A DNA stretch of 64,000 nt. Source: DASZQL01 sp964391865. GTDB taxonomy: Bacteria > Planctomycetota > Phycisphaerae > Phycisphaerales > UBA1924. The stretch spans positions 620,001 to 684,000 of the forward strand of contig CAYMNQ010000001.1 of NCBI GenBank assembly GCA_964391865.1, written 5' to 3'. A model generated the notes under the pieces. It did not search any database. It was not told the origin of the DNA and was given only the letters and a program-made list of their open reading frames with translations. The position numbers were made by a program, and so were the translations under genes. This document shows positions 49,945-58,928 of this stretch, in pieces (within the stretch, counting starts at the first letter, position 1; each line of letters begins with the position of its first letter).

Positions 49945-51342
49945 ATGAACACTGCCGCGCTGCAAGCAATCTTGAATAAGCCACTGGGCGAATTGCCCGA
50001 CCCGCTGGGGCTGTGCCCCGTCGAACGCCCGTTCGAGGTCAGCGTCACACCGCCGGGGAGCAAGAGCATCACCAACCGCGTGCTGCTGCTGGCGGCGCTG
50101 TCGCGCGGCGAGAGCGTGCTGCGCAACGTGCCGCGCGGCGCGGATGATGTGGAAGTGATGATCGGCGCGCTGCGCACGCTCGGCGCGACGATCACGGAAG
50201 ACCCGCGCGAACCGGGCGTGCTGCACGTTTCGGGCACCGGCGGGCGATTCAAGGGGAACGTGACGCTCGACCTGCACACCGCCGGCACCGCCGCGCGGTT
50301 TATCACGGCGGCGGCGTGCCTTGCCGATGGGCCGGTCACGATCGACGGCTCGGCCCGCATGCGCCAGCGCCCGATGGGCGAACTTCTGAACATGCTCTTC
50401 GCGGTCGGAGTGACGATTGACGAACCGGGTGAGCCGGGCTGCCTGCCCATCCGCGTGCACCCCGCGCGACCCGTCGGCGGCGAACTCCGCATCGGACGCA
50501 CGCAGTCGAGCCAGTTCGTTTCGGCGCTCGCGATGCTCGGCCCCTTCATGCAGAAAGGGATCACGCTGTGGTTTCAGACGGGGATCACCAGCGGGTCGTA
50601 CATCGACATGACGCTCTCGGTCATGGGGCGCTGGCCCGGGCTGATGGTCGGCGGCGGGGTGCGCAACGGCATCGCGCTCATCCGCCCCGGCATCCCCGAC
50701 GGGCAGGCGTGGACCATCGAGCCCGACGCCAGCGGCGCGTCGTACTTCTGGGCGGCGGCGGCGGTGACCGGCTCGGCGGCGCGCGTGCCGGGGCTGTCAC
50801 TCGGCGATGCGCACCACAGCGCGCAGGGGGACGCGGCGTTTGCGCGCCTGCTTGCCAACGCCGGCGCGGAGTTTTCTGATGATGCCGTGAGTTTGTCCGT
50901 GCGCGGCGGACCACCATTGCGAGGCGGTGAGTTTGATCTCTCCGACATGCCCGATACAGCGATGACGCTCGCCGCCGCCGCGTGCTTCGCGCAGGGGAGC
51001 ACGACCATCCGCGGGCTGCGCACGCTGCGCGTGAAGGAGACGGACCGCGTCGCGGCGTTGGTGAATGAACTCGCGAAGATCAGCGTGAAGGTCGAGCCGT
51101 TCGCGTACGTCGATGCGAGCGGGTTGCCGGATGAAGGAATCCGAATCACGCCGCCCATGGGCGGGGTTGATTGTTCCCCCACCGCCGCGCGCGTGGAATT
51201 CGAGACGTACCGCGATCACCGGATGGCGATGTCGCTGGCGATCATCGGGCTCCGCCGGCCGAATGTGTGGATCAAGGATCCGCGTTGCGTGGAGAAGACG
51301 TACCCGGCGTTCTGGCGCGATTGGGGTGGGTTGTACGGGTAG
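49945..51342 (+). CDS. aroA: 3-phosphoshikimate 1-carboxyvinyltransferase (EPSP synthase)
   Basis: A 465-residue enzyme of the shikimate pathway. TPPGSKSITNRVLLLAALS is the first signature; LHTAGTAARFITAAA the phosphate/glyphosate-region motif; TLRVKETDRVAALVNEL and FETYRDHRMAMSLAIIGLR the second. It transfers enolpyruvate from PEP to shikimate-3-phosphate in the cytosol. Length is slightly above the usual ~430. Directly followed by an octamer array. Confidence 0.95.
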   Translation: MNTAALQAILNKPLGELPDPLGLCPVERPFEVSVTPPGSKSITNRVLLLAALSRGESVLRNVPRGADDVEVMIGALRTLGATITEDPREPGVLHVSGTGGRFKGNVTLDLHTAGTAARFITAAACLADGPVTIDGSARMRQRPMGELLNMLFAVGVTIDEPGEPGCLPIRVHPARPVGGELRIGRTQSSQFVSALAMLGPFMQKGITLWFQTGITSGSYIDMTLSVMGRWPGLMVGGGVRNGIALIRPGIPDGQAWTIEPDASGASYFWAAAAVTGSAARVPGLSLGDAHHSAQGDAAFARLLANAGAEFSDDAVSLSVRGGPPLRGGEFDLSDMPDTAMTLAAAACFAQGSTTIRGLRTLRVKETDRVAALVNELAKISVKVEPFAYVDASGLPDEGIRITPPMGGVDCSPTAARVEFETYRDHRMAMSLAIIGLRRPNVWIKDPRCVEKTYPAFWRDWGGLYG

Positions 51343-51389
51343 GCATCAAGCCATGCAGCCACCGAGCCATCGAGCCATCAAGGCATTGA
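51342..51389 (+). repeat. Octamer array (GCCATCGA-type), 6 units
   Basis: Units GGCATCAA, GCCATGCA, GCCACCGA, GCCATCGA, GCCATCAA, GGCATTGA in phase, starting at the last base of the aroA stop codon. The same unit family occurs at 18315 and 49407. Confidence 0.8.
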
Positions 51390-51441
51390 GTGAAGAAGCC
51401 CTGAGCCGCGTTGTGCGAAGCCGATGAAGGAGATCGCTGCG

Positions 51442-51801
51442 ATGAACACCGCGACCGTCAGCACATGGGATGAACTGCCGATCGACGCGCCGATGGCGCT
51501 GCTCGAACGCCGGCGCGTCATCGGCGAGCAGGCGATGATCTCGCACATCACGCTGCACAAGGGGTGCGATGTGCCGACGCACAGCCATGAGAACGAGCAG
51601 TTCTCGGCGGTGCTGTCGGGGTGGCTGCGTTTCGGCATCGGTGCGGCCGGGGCCGCCGATTGGCGCGAGGTGGATGTCCGCGCGGGGCAGGTGATCCACC
51701 TGCCGGCGAACGTCCCCCACTCCGCCCGCGCCATGGAGGAGACGGTGGTGCTCGACGTCTTCAGCCCCCCCAGCGCGACGACAGGGATCGATCGCAAGTG
51801 A
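51442..51801 (+). CDS. Small cupin-domain protein
   Basis: A 119-residue protein from ATG 51442, preceded by AAGGAG at a good distance; a start at 51424 is in frame but unsupported. Cupin motif 1 GCDVPTHSHENEQFSAVLSGWLRFGI and motif 2 QVIHLPANVPHSARA supply the usual two His, Glu and final His metal ligands. Many such proteins are isomerases, dioxygenases or sensors; no substrate can be named. Confidence 0.85.
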   Translation: MNTATVSTWDELPIDAPMALLERRRVIGEQAMISHITLHKGCDVPTHSHENEQFSAVLSGWLRFGIGAAGAADWREVDVRAGQVIHLPANVPHSARAMEETVVLDVFSPPSATTGIDRK

Positions 51802-52020
51802 GAATCACCGCGATGATCCAGAGAGAGCGCAGCGAGGCCGAGACGAGACGCGAAGCGTGAGCGAGCGTTTGGGCTGAGATTCCGAGAGCGGCGTCGCGAA
51901 TCACGCGTCCTCACACGGCACGTTTCGTGTTTCAAATGCCCGCCGCACGAGCGGAACGATCCTGACAAAACCCTTCCTCGCTTTCGGCCCGCGCAGACCG
52001 GCTACTCTTGTAGTCTTGCG

Positions 52021-53904
52021 ATGACGCCCTTCTGGAAACTCGCCGCCCGGATGCTCCGCTACCGCTTCACGCTGGTGGCGGCGTTTGTGTGCGCGCTGAT
52101 CTCCGCAGGCGGGCTGGGTGCGGGGCTGGTGGGGTTGGTGCCGGTGCTGGGGACGATTCTGGCGACGCAGAAGGGCGGGGGCGATGCTCAGATGGTGGTG
52201 ACGCTCGGCGATCGTCTGAATAACTTCAACGAGCACCTAGCGCGCACGCCGATCGTGAGCGCGGTGGGTATTCGCATCCCGCAGGATTGGATCGGCGCGC
52301 TGCCGACGGGACGGTTTGATTCGGTGCTGTTCACGATTGTCGTGCTGGGCGTCCTGACGGTTATCGGCGCCACGGCGAACTTTCTTCACGCATGGCTGTC
52401 ACTGACCGTGACCACGAATTCGATCTCGCAGATCCGGCGGAGCGTGTTTCACCACGCCCTGCATCTGCCGCTTCGCTCGGTGGTGCAGTCGCAGAGCGCC
52501 GACATCGCAAGCCGGATTCTGCACGACACGAACCTGCTCGCCGCCGGCTTCCAGACGATTGTGAGCAAGGCGACCGCACAGCTCACGAAGGGTGGCGCGG
52601 CGCTGGTCGCGGCGTTCATCATCGAATGGCGGCTGTCGCTCGTCACGCTGATCGTGGTTCCGCCGCTGGCGATCATCCTGCGCAAGCTGGGCAAGAAGAT
52701 CCGGCGCGCCAGCCGCAGTGCGATGAAGAGCTACGCGTCGCTGCTCGCGGTGTCGAACGAGGCTCTGCAGGGGTTCCGCGTCGTCAAGGTCTTCACGCGC
52801 GAGCGGTCGCAGATCGGCCGATTCACGGCGACGAACGACCAAGTGAACCGCGAGCAACTCCGGGCGCGGACGGCGCGAGCGCTCGCGACGCCGCTGACGG
52901 AACTGATCGCGCTGTGCGTGCTGGGGTTCCTCGCGATTATTGCGGCGAAACAAATCATCGACGGGCACCTGGACCCGACACACTTCATGATGGCGCTCAC
53001 ATCGCTCGCGGCGGCGGCAAGCTCGCTCAAGCCGCTGTCGAGCCTGGTGCAGGACGTGCAGGCGGCCGAAGCCGCGGCCGGGCGCATCACCGAAATCCTG
53101 CACATGCCCCTCGAAGATGCGCGCGACACCAAGAAGCCGCGCCTGCCGCGGCACGCGAAATCAATCGCGTTCGAGGGCGTTTCGTTCAGCTACGACGGCG
53201 CGGAGTTCCCCGCGGTCGATCGGGTTGATCTTTCGATCAAGCACGGCATGCGGGTCGCCGTCGTCGGGCCCAACGGCTGCGGCAAGACCACGCTGCTCTC
53301 GCTGATCCCGCGTTTGCTCGAGCCGCAGCACGGGCGCGTGCTGATCGACGGCGTGGACCTGGCGGGCGTCTCGCTTCGGAGCCTGCGCCGGCAGATCGCC
53401 GTTGTGCCGCAGGAAGTCGTGCTCTTCCGCGCCACGATCGAGGAGAACCTCGCGTTCGGGCGCGCCGGCGCCACGCGCCCGACGCGCGGCGAGATCGTGG
53501 CGGCGGCGAAGAAAGCGCACGCGCACGAGTTCGTCCTGAACCAGCCGCAGGGCTACGAGACGATGGTGGGCGATCAGGGGCTCACGCTCAGCGGCGGGCA
53601 GCGCCAACGCCTCGCGATCGCCCGGGCCATCCTGCGCAACCCCGCGATCCTCATCATGGACGAAGCGACGAGCATGGTCGATTCGGAGAGCGAGGCGCAG
53701 ATCGCCGAAGCGATCGCCGAGTTCGCGCGCGACCGCACTTGCCTCGTCGTGGCGCACCGGCTGAGCACCGTGATCAACGCCGACCTGATCGTGGTGATGA
53801 GCCGTGGGCGCGTTGTCGACACCGGGCGGCATGATGAGTTGCTGGAGCGGTGCGAGACGTACAAGCAGCTCGCTCAGCATCAGTTGCAGCCGATGATGGC
53901 GTGA
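52021..53904 (+). CDS. ABC-type exporter, fused membrane and ATPase domains (MsbA-like)
   Basis: A 627-residue half-transporter. Six TM helices occupy residues ~20-330 (TLVAAFVCALISAGGLGAGL; SVLFTIVVLGVLTVIGATANF; ELIALCVLGFLAIIAAKQII). The NBD has Walker A VVGPNGCGKTTLLSLI, Q-loop VPQEVVLF, signature LTLSGGQRQRLAIARA, Walker B ILIMDEATSMVDSESE and switch His VAHRLSTV. The catalytic Glu is present. By architecture and because lipid A is made, an MsbA-type lipid flippase is plausible, but multidrug or peptide export cannot be excluded. Single gene, no partner subunit. Confidence 0.92.
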   Translation: MTPFWKLAARMLRYRFTLVAAFVCALISAGGLGAGLVGLVPVLGTILATQKGGGDAQMVVTLGDRLNNFNEHLARTPIVSAVGIRIPQDWIGALPTGRFDSVLFTIVVLGVLTVIGATANFLHAWLSLTVTTNSISQIRRSVFHHALHLPLRSVVQSQSADIASRILHDTNLLAAGFQTIVSKATAQLTKGGAALVAAFIIEWRLSLVTLIVVPPLAIILRKLGKKIRRASRSAMKSYASLLAVSNEALQGFRVVKVFTRERSQIGRFTATNDQVNREQLRARTARALATPLTELIALCVLGFLAIIAAKQIIDGHLDPTHFMMALTSLAAAASSLKPLSSLVQDVQAAEAAAGRITEILHMPLEDARDTKKPRLPRHAKSIAFEGVSFSYDGAEFPAVDRVDLSIKHGMRVAVVGPNGCGKTTLLSLIPRLLEPQHGRVLIDGVDLAGVSLRSLRRQIAVVPQEVVLFRATIEENLAFGRAGATRPTRGEIVAAAKKAHAHEFVLNQPQGYETMVGDQGLTLSGGQRQRLAIARAILRNPAILIMDEATSMVDSESEAQIAEAIAEFARDRTCLVVAHRLSTVINADLIVVMSRGRVVDTGRHDELLERCETYKQLAQHQLQPMMA

Positions 53905-54233
53905 AGTCCCGCAGCCGCGTGGGACCCCTAAGCCTCAGGTCCGATATCGTTCCTGCGCGATTCCGCTCGCTGATCCCGGCGGCGTGAACGACCGTTGCGC
54001 GGATCGAACCGGTTCAACTTGAACTCGCGGGCCGCAAGCGAAGGACATCGCTGAAGCACGCCAGCACTTTCGGCGATCAGAACTGCGGCGGCGGCCCGCT
54101 GCAGGGCTGTCATTCCGGCGTACTTCGATCCGGGCGTGCTCGAGCGGCCCGGGCCCGCGCCGTTGCCGAGTCGCGGCTGATCCGTCCCGTCGCCCGCGGC
54201 GAACTCGACTGTGGGACCCGCGAGAACCGCGTC
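53905..54233. other. Spacer upstream of secreted-protein gene
   Basis: The 329 bases have no gene I can support, no member of the hairpin family, and no array. A small imperfect inversion GTCCC...GGGAC is at ~53909-53928. Promoter of the next gene is expected but not identified. Confidence 0.5.
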
Positions 54234-55931
54234 ATGCAACGATTGATGCACATGCTGATCGGCGTCGGGTTCCTGCTGGGCGTCGAGCCGACGGTGATCG
54301 CGCTGCCGAGCGTGCTGTCGAGTGACGAGGTCAATACGGCGCTTGTCACGCCCGTGGGACCGAACGAGTACGACATCGTGCTAACCAAGGAGTTCGGCAC
54401 CGCGGCGTGGCCGACCACATTCACCATCACGACCAATAATGCCGCGGACCGCATCCGCACGCTGACCGTGCGTAACCGCGAAGCTTCGCAACAGGTCAGA
54501 CTGATCATCACTTCATCGGGCCCGCCGATCGCTTCGATCGGTTCGATCGAATACGGCGATGCAGAGGATGAGTCGGGCCATAGCGATGCGTCGGGCGTCG
54601 TGCTGATCCTGAACATGGTCGTCGCGGGTGACGTGGGCGATATCACCGTCACGCGGATCTTCGAAACATACATCGCCGGCAGCATCACGGGAACCATCGA
54701 TCTTCCCGCGGTTGCCGACTACTCGGCGTTCATCGGCGGTAGCTTCGGGCTGTACGTCGGCGGCGACATCCGAGGGAACATCATCCTCAACGAAGTGTCG
54801 GTGATGAACCGCAGTGTGCTCGACTACCTCCGGGTCGCCGGCAGGATCGGCGATCCGGCTTCTCCCGTGACCATCAAAGTCGGGCAAGCGATCCGCCAGC
54901 TTTACGCCGGCGAACTCAACGCGCACATCATCGGAACGGGCACCGCGAACGACTACTACCTCGGCGTCGGGTGGATCGAACGCCTCGAGATCGGCGCGCC
55001 CATGTTCCCTTATCGCAGCGGGAATTTCACGGGGTCGATCCGCACCGCGGTGATCGGCTACCCGCCCAGCCAGGACAATCGGCTCTGGTTCAGCGGCGAC
55101 ATGATGGGAACCATCATCCTCGGGCAGGCGCACCAGGCCCGGAACCCGGCGAGCGCGACCCCGGAGATCAAGACGACGAAGCCGGGCGGTCTGAAGGGGC
55201 AGATCATCATCAATGATTTCAACGACTCGGCCAATCGCATCTGGAACGCGCCGGTGATGGTCGGCCCGAACGGGGCCGGGCAGATCGTGCTGAACGCGCC
55301 GGGCTACGGGCGAACCGCCGCATCGCTCGGCGGCGGAACAGTCGGGCTGGTCCCGATCCAATTGCACGCCACCGACTGCGTTCCTCCGAACAGCGGGACG
55401 CTCCCGTTCGCCGGGCAGACGGGCACGAACAGCGCTGTCGTGCTGCGGTTCTACGGGCCGGTGGAGTTTGTCGCCAACCCGCCGCTCGCCATCCAGGGTC
55501 GACCGCTTATCGCGGGCGCGGCGTTCCAGTCGCTTACCGACTGCTGCGCTGTCCAGGTTGACCCCGAGAACAACACATGCCTGCTTGTCACGCCCTCCGG
55601 TTCTCCGCCGGGTATCGCCGCGCCGAAGTTGCCGAACGGCTGGGAGTTCCGCATCACGCCCACGCTCACCGGCGGGAATCGGCTGCGCAGCGTGACGATG
55701 GGCCGCCCGTCGGTCAGTAACTTCACGCACAGCTTCACCGTCGGCAACGGCATACCAGCGGACATCGATGGGAACGGCTGCGTCGAGCTGCGCGATATCG
55801 CCGAGCTGGTCGGGCAGTGGGGCCGCACGGGCTGCTGGATCCCGGGCGACATCAACGGCGATCGCGCGGTGACGCTCAGCGATGTCAGCCTCATTCTCGC
55901 GGACTGGGCCGCGGGCTGTTCGGGCGAATAG
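54234..55931 (+). CDS. Secreted beta-rich protein with dockerin-like tail
   Basis: A 565-residue protein. Residues 1-25 form a signal peptide (HMLIGVGFLLGVEPTVIA). The body repeats a short motif of type GGDIRGNIILN, AGSITGTIDLP, SGNFTGSIRTAV and GDMMGTIILGQ, spaced through ~150-330, which would suit a right-handed beta-helix or similar repeat fold. The C-terminal ~60 residues are the paired EF-hand tail (PADIDGNGCVELRDIAELVGQW and GDINGDRAVTLSDVSL). It resembles many planctomycete surface proteins; function unknown. The tail is shared with 1203-3758 and 4497-5642. Confidence 0.78.
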   Translation: MQRLMHMLIGVGFLLGVEPTVIALPSVLSSDEVNTALVTPVGPNEYDIVLTKEFGTAAWPTTFTITTNNAADRIRTLTVRNREASQQVRLIITSSGPPIASIGSIEYGDAEDESGHSDASGVVLILNMVVAGDVGDITVTRIFETYIAGSITGTIDLPAVADYSAFIGGSFGLYVGGDIRGNIILNEVSVMNRSVLDYLRVAGRIGDPASPVTIKVGQAIRQLYAGELNAHIIGTGTANDYYLGVGWIERLEIGAPMFPYRSGNFTGSIRTAVIGYPPSQDNRLWFSGDMMGTIILGQAHQARNPASATPEIKTTKPGGLKGQIIINDFNDSANRIWNAPVMVGPNGAGQIVLNAPGYGRTAASLGGGTVGLVPIQLHATDCVPPNSGTLPFAGQTGTNSAVVLRFYGPVEFVANPPLAIQGRPLIAGAAFQSLTDCCAVQVDPENNTCLLVTPSGSPPGIAAPKLPNGWEFRITPTLTGGNRLRSVTMGRPSVSNFTHSFTVGNGIPADIDGNGCVELRDIAELVGQWGRTGCWIPGDINGDRAVTLSDVSLILADWAAGCSGE

Positions 55932-56047
55932 GCCGGCGATCTCCGCGAAACAACAGAGGCATCGCTGCCCTTGCCCCTCTGGGTTTGATCCGCGCGAAAG
56001 CCGCTCGAACGCGCCTGGCTCTCGGTTCGCGCCTACACTTCCCCCCT

Positions 56048-57658
56048 ATGTCGCTGCCGAGAGTCGCAATCGTGGGCCGCCCGAACGTGGGCAAATCTTC
56101 GCTGATGAACATGCTGGCGAAGGCGAAGGTGTCGATCGTCGATCCGACGCCGGGGGTGACGCGCGACCGCGTGACGAGCGTGGTCGAACTCACCGGCCCA
56201 CGTCACGACGACCCGCCGCGGATGATCGAGCTCACCGACACGGGCGGCTACGGCGTGTACGTCACCGATGGCAAACGCTTCGACGACGCTCAGAACGATC
56301 TCTCGCTGCTCACGGGCGATATCGAGGCGCAGATCGGAGCCGCGGTCGAGCGGGCCGACATGATCCTGTTTGTAGTCGATGCGCAGTCGGGGATCACGGC
56401 GCTGGACCAGACCGTCGCGGAGTTGTTGCGCAAGCGCGCGATGGGCAAGTCGCGATCACCGAGGAACTCCGACGTGCCGCAGCGGAATGTGCCCATCGTG
56501 ATGGTGGCGAACAAGGTCGACGCGGACAAGTGGGAGACCGATGCGCCCGAAGCCGCCGCGCTCGGGTTCGGCGAGCCGCTGCTGGTGTCCGCGAAGACAA
56601 ACTTCCGGCGGCGGGATTTCATCGAGCGGCTGTGGGCGCTCGTGCCGCGGGAAACCACGCACGACGAAGCGGGCGTTCCCGAGATGAAGATCGCGCTCGT
56701 CGGGCGCCGGAACGCGGGGAAGAGCACCTTCGTCAACGCGCTCGCGGGCGAGGAGCGCTGCATCGTCTCCGAGATCCCGGGCACGACGCGCGACGCGATC
56801 GACGTCCGATTCGAGCTCGACGGTCGCAAGCTGATGGCGATCGACACCGCCGGCGTGCGCAAGCGCACGAAGTTCGCCGACGCGATCGAGCACTACGCGT
56901 TCATGCGCTGCCAGATGGCGATCAAGCGGTGCGATGTCGTGCTGCTGCTGATGGACGCGACCCAGCCCGTCAGCGGCATCGACAAGCGCCTCGGGCAGCA
57001 GGTGCTCGACGAGTTCAAGCCGTGCGTCATCGTCATCACCAAGTGGGACCTCGTCGAGGGGCGCAAGAACCGGCAGGGGCAGGTGGTTTCCGTCGAGGAT
57101 TTCCGCAAGTATCTCGAAGAGGAGTTGCCGGGACTGGCGTACTGCCCGATCGTGTTCACGTCCGCCGCCATGAACAAGGGGCTTAAAGACGTGGTCGATG
57201 TGGCGTTCGATCTCTACGAGCAATGCCGTGATCGCGTGACCACCTCGAAGCTCAACGAACTGATGCGAGAGATCCTCTCGCACCGCGGGCCGTCGAGCAA
57301 GCTCGGCACAAAGGCGAAGATCCTCTACGTCTCGCAGATCACCACCCAGCCGCCGACGATCCTCGCGGTCGTCAACAAGCCCGAGCTCTTCGGCCCTGAG
57401 TACGAGAGGTACCTCCTCAACCGGTTCCGCGAGGAGCTGCCCTTCAGCGAGATCCCGATCCGGCTCATCATCCGCGGACGCCGTCAGAACGATCGAGGCG
57501 AGGACGACGGCGCGCACGAGATCGTCCCCATCGTCATGCCCGCGAACGCGGAGAGGCTTCCGCGCATCGGCGCTGATGACGACGCGAACCTGATCCTGCC
57601 CGACACCGGCAAGTTCCGCGTCGAGGGGATCGACGACGACGACATGTACGACGACTGA
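56048..57658 (+). CDS. der: Ribosome-assembly GTPase Der (EngA)
   Basis: A 536-residue protein from ATG 56048 with two tandem G domains. First: VAIVGRPNVGKSSLMNML, DPTPGVTRDR, DTGGYG, VMVANKVDADK. Second (~217 on): IALVGRRNAGKSTFVNAL, EIPGTTRDAI, DTAGVRKR, VITKWDLVEGR. The C-terminal KH-like domain follows (KILYVSQITTQPPTILAVVNKPELF). It acts in 50S subunit maturation. It is slightly longer than usual because of an acidic C-terminal tail (GIDDDDMYDD). Convergent with the response-regulator gene. Confidence 0.96.
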   Translation: MSLPRVAIVGRPNVGKSSLMNMLAKAKVSIVDPTPGVTRDRVTSVVELTGPRHDDPPRMIELTDTGGYGVYVTDGKRFDDAQNDLSLLTGDIEAQIGAAVERADMILFVVDAQSGITALDQTVAELLRKRAMGKSRSPRNSDVPQRNVPIVMVANKVDADKWETDAPEAAALGFGEPLLVSAKTNFRRRDFIERLWALVPRETTHDEAGVPEMKIALVGRRNAGKSTFVNALAGEERCIVSEIPGTTRDAIDVRFELDGRKLMAIDTAGVRKRTKFADAIEHYAFMRCQMAIKRCDVVLLLMDATQPVSGIDKRLGQQVLDEFKPCVIVITKWDLVEGRKNRQGQVVSVEDFRKYLEEELPGLAYCPIVFTSAAMNKGLKDVVDVAFDLYEQCRDRVTTSKLNELMREILSHRGPSSKLGTKAKILYVSQITTQPPTILAVVNKPELFGPEYERYLLNRFREELPFSEIPIRLIIRGRRQNDRGEDDGAHEIVPIVMPANAERLPRIGADDDANLILPDTGKFRVEGIDDDDMYDD

Positions 57659-57684
57659 TGAACCGGCGTGCCGCCGACCGGTTC
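57659..57684. terminator. Possible bidirectional hairpin between convergent genes
   Basis: GAACCGG, 12 nt, CCGGTTC immediately after the der stop codon. No T-run on either side, so weak as an intrinsic terminator. Confidence 0.35.
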
Positions 57685-57701
57685 GTCGGGTCGGGGCACG
57701 C

Positions 57702-58889
57702 TCAGGCGGCCATCCCGCCGACGTCATCGAAGCCGTCCACGCTGAAGCCCGGCTTGTCGTGGTTCATGCTCATGCGGTGGTGGACCTTGATGACCCGCGC
57801 CATCTGCATCGCGAAGACTCGCCGGATGATGTCAAGCGTGCCATCGAGTTCGTGGGCGAGCGGTCGGTTCTTGTCGCGGAAGAGCGCGACGATCGCCAGG
57901 CACTCGCCGTCGTGCTCGCACGCGAAGGTGACGAGGTCCGACCCGTCGAGCCAGCCGGCGTGCTCGCCCAGCATCTCGCGCAGTTCAGGATCGTCCGCCG
58001 GGCGAACCATTTCCGCGCGCCCCTCGATCCGCGGCGCCAGCACGTCGGCGAGATGGTCGAGCAGCACGTCCGCCGTGTCCCGCGGCACGTCGTAGTTCAC
58101 ATACGCGCCGAGGCTGAAATCATCCTGCCCCGTGGGCAGGAACACGGCCGCATTCGTCGGCCCGACCTTCTTCAGCAGGTATTCCAGCGTACGGCGCAAG
58201 AGTGTCTCGACATCGAGTTCCTCCCGCGCGATCGCGCCGAATTCGGCGGCGATGCTGGTGTGCGAGAGCTGCCCGGCGATCTCCTCGTATGCGTTCGCCA
58301 GGTCGCCGCACAGCACGTCCACTTGGCGCGAAACCTCCTCGCGCGCCGCGCTGAGGCGCCGGCAGGCGCGCTCGAGGCGCGCGACGCGGCGCTGCTCCGC
58401 CCGGGCCCGGCGGGAAAGTTCCGCCGCCGCCACCACGCGCGTGACCAAGTCATTCGGCGCGGCGGGCTTCGAGATGAAGTCCGCCGCCCCGTGGCGCATC
58501 GCCTCCACGGCGCACTCCAGCGCGCTGCGCGTGCTGGTAACGATCGTGCGCGTCGTGCCGCCGGACGCGTGGATCTCGTCCACCAGCGTCAGGCCGCGCT
58601 CGCCCGTCACGTCGGTGTCGATCACCGCGACTTCGAATTCGGTCCGCGCCATCGCCTGCCGTGCATCAGCGAGTGACCGCGCGCAGACGCAGGTGTGCCC
58701 CACCGCTTCGAGCGCCGCGCGGGCGGCGTCGAGCGCCGCCGTGTTCGCGTCCACCAGCAGGATCGTCGAGGGCGACGCCGCCGGGCGAGCCGTGTTCGAC
58801 CGCTTCGTCGCGCGCTTCACCGGCGGGGTGCCGCCCGCGGGTCCGCTCGCCGCCTCGTTGTTCTCTTGCTTGGGCTTGCGCTTCTGCAT
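57702..58889 (-). CDS. Response regulator with coiled coil and GAF-like output
   Basis: A 395-residue protein. After a basic N-terminal tail (1-40), residues 41-150 form a receiver: ILLVDANTAALD, phosphoacceptor Asp91 in VAVIDTDVTGERGL, Thr in IVTSTRSALE and Lys141 in DFISKPAAP. Residues ~150-210 form a coiled coil. Residues ~215-370 fit a GAF-type sensory fold (DVETLLRRTLEYLLKKVGPTNAAVFLPTG). There is no DNA-binding domain, so it may signal to another protein. It is 39 bases downstream of the HDOD kinase gene, same strand. Confidence 0.82.
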   Translation of the reverse strand: MQKRKPKQENNEAASGPAGGTPPVKRATKRSNTARPAASPSTILLVDANTAALDAARAALEAVGHTCVCARSLADARQAMARTEFEVAVIDTDVTGERGLTLVDEIHASGGTTRTIVTSTRSALECAVEAMRHGAADFISKPAAPNDLVTRVVAAAELSRRARAEQRRVARLERACRRLSAAREEVSRQVDVLCGDLANAYEEIAGQLSHTSIAAEFGAIAREELDVETLLRRTLEYLLKKVGPTNAAVFLPTGQDDFSLGAYVNYDVPRDTADVLLDHLADVLAPRIEGRAEMVRPADDPELREMLGEHAGWLDGSDLVTFACEHDGECLAIVALFRDKNRPLAHELDGTLDIIRRVFAMQMARVIKVHHRMSMNHDKPGFSVDGFDDVGGMAA

Positions 58890-58928
58890 TGCTCGACCTC
58901 CTCGGAATCCGTTCGGCTCTCTCTCTGT

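Noticed and set aside
53928..54251. Minus-strand frame in the spacer before the 54234 gene
   Set aside because: Overlaps the signal-peptide start of a better supported gene and shows no domain or ribosome site.
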